From: Gemmatimonadota bacterium
GTDB lineage: Bacteria > Gemmatimonadota > Gemmatimonadetes > Gemmatimonadales > Gemmatimonadaceae
DNA: 9,753 nucleotides
Direction: 5' to 3'
NCBI GenBank assembly: GCA_947475795.1
Contig: CANJOX010000104.1
Location: 1-9,753, forward strand
Made by a program: the position numbers and the translations under genes. The notes beneath the pieces are model-generated. The model searched no databases. It was not told the DNA's origin and saw only the letters and a list, made by a program, of their open reading frames with translations. Below, piece after piece: positions 5,617-9,753 of the stretch (within the stretch, counting starts at the first letter, position 1; each line of letters begins with the position of its first letter).

Positions 5617-6638
5617 GATCGTGGGGTGGGAGGTCGTTTGGAAGGAGCGGCGGCGGAACGGACCGGACGCATCGGCACCGGCGCGCGCAGCGCGGCCAGT
5701 TCGCGGCGGCGCAGGTCGAAGGCCTGTGCGACTTCTCCGCCGATGAGGAAGAGCAGCGCTCCGTAATATGTCCAGAACACCACGGCGACGACGGCCGCGA
5801 TGGTGCCGGTGTACAGCGAACTCGGATCGAAGCGCGCCACGAAGAGCGCGAACAAGTGCCGGGCAATCTCGAAGAGCACCGATGCGCTGAGCGCCGCCAC
5901 GGCGGCCGTGCGGCGGGTCGGCCGCCGCTGGGGGAGGGCGCGGTACATGGCGTAGAAGAGCACGAACACCACCTGAAGCGCCAGCAGGCGCCCCAGCAGG
6001 TAGCCGAGCCCCGACATGGCGTCGGCGCGCACGCCGATTTCCTGCAGCAGGGCCAGCCCGCGGGTGGTGGCGAGGTCGAGATAGGCCGACAGCACGACGT
6101 AGAGCACGACCGCCACGGTGGCGACGATGGTGGCGGCGAAGTCGAACAGCTTGCCCGCCATGATCCCGCGATCGGTGCCGTCGAAGATCAACGCGAGGAC
6201 ACTGCGCAGTGATCCGAAGAGGCGGGTGGAGAACCACGCGAAGCCGACGGCGGAGTACAGCGTCACGGTACCGCGCGTGTTGAGCACGTCGGTGACGATG
6301 CCGCGCAGCAGGGCGCCAGCGGCCGGCGTTCCGCTGGGGAGCAGACGATCCACGAGCGCGACCACGGTGTTGGCCGCTTCGGCGGTTTCGCGTCCCAGCA
6401 GGAACGACAGCCCGGCCACCACGAGCAGGACAAACGGCAGCAGGGCGAGCAGCACATTGAAGGCCAGCCCGCCCGCCAGAAACAGCACATTGTCCTCGGC
6501 GCCCTGATTCCAGACGCGTCGGACAATGTCCCAGGTGATGTCAGCCTTCGCGCGAATCGCCGTCAGCGGACGCCTCCCGGCCGGGCGACGCCATGTCGTC
6601 CGGTGTGATCGTGTCGTCCGGGCCGGCGCGCCGCGCAT
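5613..6638 (-). CDS. YihY/virulence factor BrkB family inner-membrane protein
   Basis: An integral membrane protein of the YihY/BrkB family (once mis-assigned as RNase BN). Counting from the ATG at 6638 (341 residues), six hydrophobic segments lie near 51-82, 114-135, 154-178, 201-226, 233-259 and 266-296. Family-typical pieces are LAGGLAFNVLLALLPFVLL (54-72), the SLYTGTIAAVVAVVFWTYYG block (264-283) and LFLIGGEVAQAF (286-297); the tail is basic and proline-rich. Its biochemical function is not established; transport or envelope roles are proposed. The start is uncertain. The ATG at 6638 overlaps the preceding gene by 98 nt and adds an Arg-rich shadow-like leader. A CTG at 6566, six bases after GGGAGG, gives 317 residues and a 26-nt overlap and looks better to me. 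A GTG at 6488 would trim the conserved N-terminal helix. The stop overlaps the ltaE start (GTGA). Confidence 0.85.
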   Translation of the reverse strand: MRGAPARTTRSHRTTWRRPAGRRPLTAIRAKADITWDIVRRVWNQGAEDNVLFLAGGLAFNVLLALLPFVLLVVAGLSFLLGRETAEAANTVVALVDRLLPSGTPAAGALLRGIVTDVLNTRGTVTLYSAVGFAWFSTRLFGSLRSVLALIFDGTDRGIMAGKLFDFAATIVATVAVVLYVVLSAYLDLATTRGLALLQEIGVRADAMSGLGYLLGRLLALQVVFVLFYAMYRALPQRRPTRRTAAVAALSASVLFEIARHLFALFVARFDPSSLYTGTIAAVVAVVFWTYYGALLFLIGGEVAQAFDLRRRELAALRAPVPMRPVRSAAAPSKRPPTPRS

Positions 6639-7065
6639 GATCACGGTAGGCCCGACGGCTGTCGGCGTAGGCGCGCTTGCTGTCGGCCACGGCGCGCTCG
6701 AGCTCGACGCGCGCCTGCGCGGCCGCTTCACGACCGGCGGCCACCGCATCGCCGACCGCCTGCACACGGGACCCGACCGCGTCGCGTGCACGGTCCACGC
6801 GCTCGTCGAACCGCATGCGCGTGTGCTCGACAGAATCGGCCACGGTGTCGCTGAATCCGTCGGCGGCGTCTTTCATTTTGCGGCCCGCGCGGCGCGCTTC
6901 GTCGCGCAGACGCTGCCGGGTGTCCCGTCCGCTGGCGGGGGCGAACAGCAATGCCGCGCCGGCGCCGATGGCGAGCCCGAGCAGAAACGTGCCGACTCCC
7001 GCCGACGCGTTGCTGCGTTCGATCACCACCACGCGTTCATCGTCATACTCGTCATTCCGAGCCAT
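6541..7065 (-). CDS. YtxH-like membrane-anchored helical protein
   Basis: A 174-residue protein with a short charged N-terminus, one transmembrane segment (about residues 23-43, VGTFLLGLAIGAGAALLF), then APASGRDTRQRLRDEARR, which is the YtxH-type boundary motif (a glycine-rich membrane span followed by a P-x-x-G-x-x-x-R segment). The rest is a long alanine/arginine-rich amphipathic helix (about residues 48-145) with a short repeat, SKRAYADS-RRAYRDHARR, ending in an acidic disordered tail. YtxH proteins occur in stress-induced operons in several phyla but have no defined biochemical role. The ATG at 7065 is well supported by a perfect Shine-Dalgarno, the best in the window. It overlaps or abuts the YihY gene downstream, so the two are probably co-expressed and may act together at the membrane. 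It could be annotated elsewhere simply as a general stress or hypothetical protein. Confidence 0.82.
   Translation of the reverse strand: MARNDEYDDERVVVIERSNASAGVGTFLLGLAIGAGAALLFAPASGRDTRQRLRDEARRAGRKMKDAADGFSDTVADSVEHTRMRFDERVDRARDAVGSRVQAVGDAVAAGREAAAQARVELERAVADSKRAYADSRRAYRDHARRAGPDDTITPDDMASPGREASADGDSREG
6573..6578 (-). promoter_or_regulatory. Shine-Dalgarno pointing to a CTG start for the YihY protein
   Basis: GGGAGG on the minus strand ends six bases before CTG at 6566, which is in frame with the YihY/BrkB coding sequence. No ATG, GTG or TTG occurs in that frame between 6635 and 6489. The site lies inside the last codons of the YtxH-like gene, consistent with translational coupling. 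Confidence 0.45.
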
Positions 7066-7070
7066 GTCAT

Positions 7071-7076
7071 ACCTCC
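7071..7076 (-). promoter_or_regulatory. Strong ribosome binding site of the YtxH-like gene
   Basis: GGAGGT on the minus strand, a full match to the anti-Shine-Dalgarno core, ends five bases before the ATG at 7065. It decides the start codon; an overlapping out-of-frame ATG (7070-7068) sits too close to the site. This is the only perfect Shine-Dalgarno at a standard start codon in the window. Confidence 0.8.
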
Positions 7077-7100
7077 GTCCTGTGGAGAGTGGTCAGGTGC

Positions 7101-7134
7101 CGGGACCCGCGCGCACGATGGCGCACGGGACCCG
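7101..7134 (-). other. Long stem-loop between the aldolase gene and the YtxH-like gene
   Basis: On the minus strand CGGGTCCCGTGCGC (7134-7121) can pair with GCGCGCGGGTCCCG (7114-7101) around the six-base loop CATCGT: 13 of 14 positions pair, counting one G-T wobble, with a single T-T mismatch. The arms are also near-direct repeats because CGGGTCCCG is nearly self-complementary. No T-tract follows, so it is not a standard intrinsic terminator. It lies 18 nt past the aldolase stop and could protect the 3' end of the pgi-fba mRNA, attenuate read-through, or be part of a regulatory site for the YtxH-like gene. A 10-bp palindrome, CCAGTACTGG (7139-7148), lies between it and the stop codon. Confidence 0.55.
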
Positions 7135-7152
7135 ACTCCCAGTACTGGCCAC

Positions 7153-8571
7153 TCAGTCCGAAAGGTCCGCGTCGTCCGGTGCCGCGATGACGGTGCTGGC
7201 CCCCGAGGGGAACGGGCGGTGCTGCTCAGGCATGGTGACGTGCTGATCCACAACGGGCTTGGTGCCCGCAATGCCGAGCTGCTCGAACAGGAACGTGAAC
7301 TTGCGGTCGTAGGCGGCGCCGAGCGCGGATCGCACGCTCTCGGGGAGCGCCCACAGCTGCTGCTTGAAGGGGCCGATCGCCTTCTTGCGCGCCTTGTAGT
7401 AGAACTGCTCGTCGGTGTCCGTGGCCTTCCGCTCGTCCTTGGCGTTGGCATCGAGCCACGCGTACATCGCCGCCCGCAACTCGGCCGGGATGTGGTCGAA
7501 CATCATGGTCTGGAAATTGGTGGCGAGGTGAATCTCCGCCGTCTCCAGCCGCGGGAAGTTGCTGAACGCCGCATCGGGAAGCGTGGACGCCCCGTGCTGC
7601 ACGGCGCCGGCCATCCCGTAGCGATCGCGCCCCATTTTCGACAGCGTCGCGAGCGTGTCGAAGTCGAGCGCCACGTCGGCGATGGAGCCATCGGGGAGTA
7701 CGACGCCGCCGTGGGACGTGCCGGACTGCACGGAGATCTTGGACAGACCCGCCATGCCCGGCGCCTGCGCCGCGAGGGTCGCGTTAAAGCCGTCCATGAA
7801 CGCTTCGAGCTCGGCGGGGGTGCTGTTCTCGGTGCCGACTTCACCGATCTCGCCACCGATGGAGATCGTGACGCCGGCTGGTTCGGCGGCCCGCACGAAG
7901 CGCGTGATGTCCACGCACACGTCGTAGTTGAGCAGCTGCTGCTCGGCGAGCGTCTCCTTGGAGAGATCGACCAGCGTGGAGGTATCGACGTCGATGTTGT
8001 AGAAGCCGGCAGCCACCGCTTCGGTGACGAGGGCCTTGACGGCATTCACTTCGGTGACCGGATCGACCGCGTACTTCTTGTGGTTGACCTGGAAGTGATC
8101 GCCCTGAATGAACACCGGTCCGCGATAGCCTTCGCGCAGTGCGGCGGCGAGGATGACGGACACGTATTCGTCGGGACGCTGATCGGTGTACGCGATTTCC
8201 GAGCGGGCGATCTCGAGGATGAAGGCGCCGGCGTTGGTCGCGATCGCGGTGCGGAACACGGCGCGCACCGTGTCGTAGGTGAGGGCGCGGATGTTCATCG
8301 CCGGCACCGTGAAGCCGCCGCACTTCCCCGCCCCGCGGGCCACGTACAGTTCATGGATCGAGGCGGCACGGACGCCGACCATCTGTCCCAACTCCCAGAG
8401 CAACCAGCGGGCGACGAGACGCTCGCCCTCGTTGCCGAACACCGCCTGATAGACGAGCGTGTCCATCTGGGGCGAGGTGAGGACCGACGCGTCGTGGAGC
8501 TGGACGCGTCCGTCGGTCACCGTCACGGTGCCGCCCAGCAGCGACATCGGGGAGATCGAGGAGTCGGACAT
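7153..8571 (-). CDS. fba: Class II (metal-dependent) fructose-bisphosphate aldolase family protein, long form
   Basis: A 472-residue protein whose core matches class II ketose-bisphosphate aldolases, which cleave or form fructose 1,6-bisphosphate from DHAP and glyceraldehyde 3-phosphate using a zinc ion. Core landmarks: GGFTVPAMNIRAL (residues 85-97, the usual F-x-P-A-x-N strand), FIQGDHFQV (154-162, catalytic Asp158 and zinc-ligand His159), the glutamate-containing loop ISIGGEIGEVGTEN (236-249), GTSHGG (284-289, His287), AVQHGAST (323-330, His326) and the phosphate/substrate loop near TNFQT (351-355). It is longer than common forms (280-360 residues), with about 80 extra N-terminal and about 100 extra C-terminal residues. 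The order with pgi upstream supports a glycolytic or gluconeogenic role, though tagatose- or other ketose-bisphosphate specificity cannot be excluded. The ATG at 8571 begins MSDSSISPMSLL; AGGA lies about 13 nt upstream, farther than usual. The upstream open frame is a shadow. Confidence 0.87.
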   Translation of the reverse strand: MSDSSISPMSLLGGTVTVTDGRVQLHDASVLTSPQMDTLVYQAVFGNEGERLVARWLLWELGQMVGVRAASIHELYVARGAGKCGGFTVPAMNIRALTYDTVRAVFRTAIATNAGAFILEIARSEIAYTDQRPDEYVSVILAAALREGYRGPVFIQGDHFQVNHKKYAVDPVTEVNAVKALVTEAVAAGFYNIDVDTSTLVDLSKETLAEQQLLNYDVCVDITRFVRAAEPAGVTISIGGEIGEVGTENSTPAELEAFMDGFNATLAAQAPGMAGLSKISVQSGTSHGGVVLPDGSIADVALDFDTLATLSKMGRDRYGMAGAVQHGASTLPDAAFSNFPRLETAEIHLATNFQTMMFDHIPAELRAAMYAWLDANAKDERKATDTDEQFYYKARKKAIGPFKQQLWALPESVRSALGAAYDRKFTFLFEQLGIAGTKPVVDQHVTMPEQHRPFPSGASTVIAAPDDADLSD

Positions 8572-8624
8572 TCGTGTGAAAGATCCTGCCGGCGCGAGCC
8601 GGACCGCATCAGGGTGAGTCGATT

Positions 8625-8650
8625 GGCCGCCTCCGTACTCAGGAGCGGCC
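8625..8650. other. Stem-loop in the pgi-fba intergenic region
   Basis: GGCCG-C-CTCC (8625-8634) pairs with GGAG-CGGCC (8642-8650) around a seven-base loop, nine base pairs with one bulged base. It lies in the 131-nt gap between the pgi stop and the aldolase start. No T-tract follows on either strand, so it is not a simple terminator; an mRNA-processing or stability element is possible. I see no convincing promoter in this gap. Confidence 0.35.
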
Positions 8651-8702
8651 GCTTCTGCCCGCGAAAGTTTCCACAGTACCGACGGGCGCGGCAAGGGCGA
8701 GA

Positions 8703-9753
8703 TCAGACCCGGAACCGGGGGTCCGGCGTGGGAAGCGCGTCCCACTCGGCCCGCGCCTGGTCGCTGCCAGCGCGCCCCAGCATGGCGTACGCGAACTGCT
8801 TGCCCAGCTCCACCCCGGGCTGATCGAAGGCATTGACGCCGTAGAGCTCGCCGGCGTACGCCGTGGCCAGGGCGAAGGTCTGCATGAGGGCGCCCAGATG
8901 CCACGCATCGATGGTATCGATGGCGAGCGTGGCGTTGAAGCGCCCGCGCGCAGCCAGCGCACCGGCGGTCGCGCGCTGCTCGATGTCGATGAGCTCGCCC
9001 AACGTGTGCCCGGCGAGATAGCTGAGTTCCGCGATGTCGGCGTGACGCGCCGGGATGCGGCCATCGGCTTCGCGGCCCCGCACCGTGATGAACGTGACCG
9101 TCTTGTCGAGCGGCCCCTCCATGAACAGCTGCACCTGCGAGTGCTGGTCGGTGGCGCCGACCGCCGGCAGCGGCGTGGGGCCGACCGGCGTGCCATCCGG
9201 TGTGTGCTTGCCCAACGACTCGGCCCAGAGCTGCACGAACCAGAGCGCGAGATCGCGCAGCGGATCGGCGTACGGCATGAGCACCTGGACCGAGCGCCCG
9301 TGGCGCGTGTCGGCCAGATGCTGCAGCACGGCGAAGGTGCCCGGCAGATTCGTGGAGAGGTCGGCGCTCGCGGCGCGCGTCATGACGTCGGCGGCGCCGG
9401 CCAGCAGCGCGCGCACGTCGATGCCGATGAGCGCGGCGGGGAGCATGCCGACCGGTGAGAGCACCGAGAAGCGCCCCCCCACGTTGGCGGGGATCTCGAG
9501 CGTGGTGATGCCTTCGGCGCGCGCGATCTTGCGCAGCGCTCCGACCTCGGGGTCGGTGATGAACACGAGATGGCCGCGCGCGGCCTCCTCCCCCACGGCG
9601 GCGGCGAGCGCCTCGCGCACGATGAGGTACTGCGCCATGGTCTCGACGGTGCCGCCGGACTTCGAGATCACGAGCACCAGCGTCTGCGCGAGGTCGAGGC
9701 GCGCGAGCGTGGCCGCCATCGTGGCGGGATCGACGTTGTCGAGCACGTGCAGC
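8703..9753 (-). CDS. pgi: Glucose-6-phosphate isomerase, C-terminal three quarters (partial at window edge)
   Basis: The visible 350 codons run off the right edge, so the first 100 or so residues are missing; the reading frame is open from 9753, and the GTG at 9746 is internal (LHVLDNVDP is the conserved HFxxNVDP region). Family landmarks in order: VISKSGGTVET (SIS-domain phosphate loop, as in Bacillus-type VISKSGTTTE), GGRFSVLSPVGMLPAAL (PGI signature 1 region), GATDQHSQVQLFMEGP with the conserved active-site histidine, and PGVELGKQFAYAML (signature 2) carrying the catalytic lysine near the C-terminus. Pgi interconverts glucose 6-phosphate and fructose 6-phosphate in the cytoplasm. The resemblance is to the shorter Bacillus-like forms (about 450 residues), not to the 550-residue E. 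coli type. It ends 131 nt upstream of the aldolase gene on the same strand, so a pgi-fba transcription unit is plausible. Confidence 0.95.
   Translation of the reverse strand, partial: LHVLDNVDPATMAATLARLDLAQTLVLVISKSGGTVETMAQYLIVREALAAAVGEEAARGHLVFITDPEVGALRKIARAEGITTLEIPANVGGRFSVLSPVGMLPAALIGIDVRALLAGAADVMTRAASADLSTNLPGTFAVLQHLADTRHGRSVQVLMPYADPLRDLALWFVQLWAESLGKHTPDGTPVGPTPLPAVGATDQHSQVQLFMEGPLDKTVTFITVRGREADGRIPARHADIAELSYLAGHTLGELIDIEQRATAGALAARGRFNATLAIDTIDAWHLGALMQTFALATAYAGELYGVNAFDQPGVELGKQFAYAMLGRAGSDQARAEWDALPTPDPRFRV

Noticed and set aside
5617..6237. Extension of the ltaE frame far upstream
   Set aside because: The added residues are a frame-shifted shadow of the YihY gene (Arg/Ala/Pro-rich) and lie before a standard threonine aldolase N-terminus.
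6526..8823. A 765-codon open frame on the plus strand
   Set aside because: It runs antisense through the YtxH-like gene and the aldolase, is rich in Arg, His and Gly without any recognisable domain, and reflects the absence of stops in GC-rich DNA opposite real genes.
1..9753. Signs of a mobile element, phage, CRISPR array or defence system
   Set aside because: No transposase, integrase, nuclease or direct-repeat array was found. All genes are conserved housekeeping types on one strand with even base composition.

Overview
The window is GC-rich chromosomal DNA (roughly two thirds G+C by eye) that is densely packed with housekeeping genes. Almost all protein genes lie on the minus strand and the one clear RNA gene lies on the plus strand. 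A mglB-mglA polarity pair, a long class II aldolase and a dnaX-ybaB-recR core in a high-GC Gram-negative setting would fit a member of the Gemmatimonadota. That assignment is an inference from gene content and was not tested by any search.

In the direction of minus-strand transcription (right to left) the order is: the C-terminal three quarters of pgi (cut by the right edge), a class II fructose-bisphosphate aldolase, a small YtxH-like membrane-anchored protein, a YihY/BrkB-family membrane protein, and a low-specificity threonine aldolase (ltaE). The first two are adjacent glycolytic/gluconeogenic enzymes. The last three are tightly packed, and yihY and ltaE share a 4-nt stop/start overlap.

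The gap between ltaE and dnaX holds the small bacterial SRP RNA (ffs) on the plus strand. It has a 9-bp terminal stem, the conserved apical SRP domain and a strong rho-independent terminator. ffs is divergent from dnaX.

Left of ffs is the classic replication/recombination cluster dnaX - ybaB (ebfC) - recR. It is followed, after a 107-nt gap with a candidate promoter, by mglB - mglA (a Roadblock GAP-like protein and a Ras-like polarity GTPase) and the first 46 codons of pgsA (phosphatidylglycerophosphate synthase), cut by the left edge.

I found no mobile element, CRISPR array, tRNA or obviously foreign gene, and no convincing new multi-gene system. The most interesting points are family-level departures: an extra segment in the C-terminal part of MglA, an enlarged zinc module and an altered SRC motif in DnaX, a five-base apical loop in the SRP RNA, an oversized class II aldolase, a probable CTG start for the YihY protein, and scarce Shine-Dalgarno sites.
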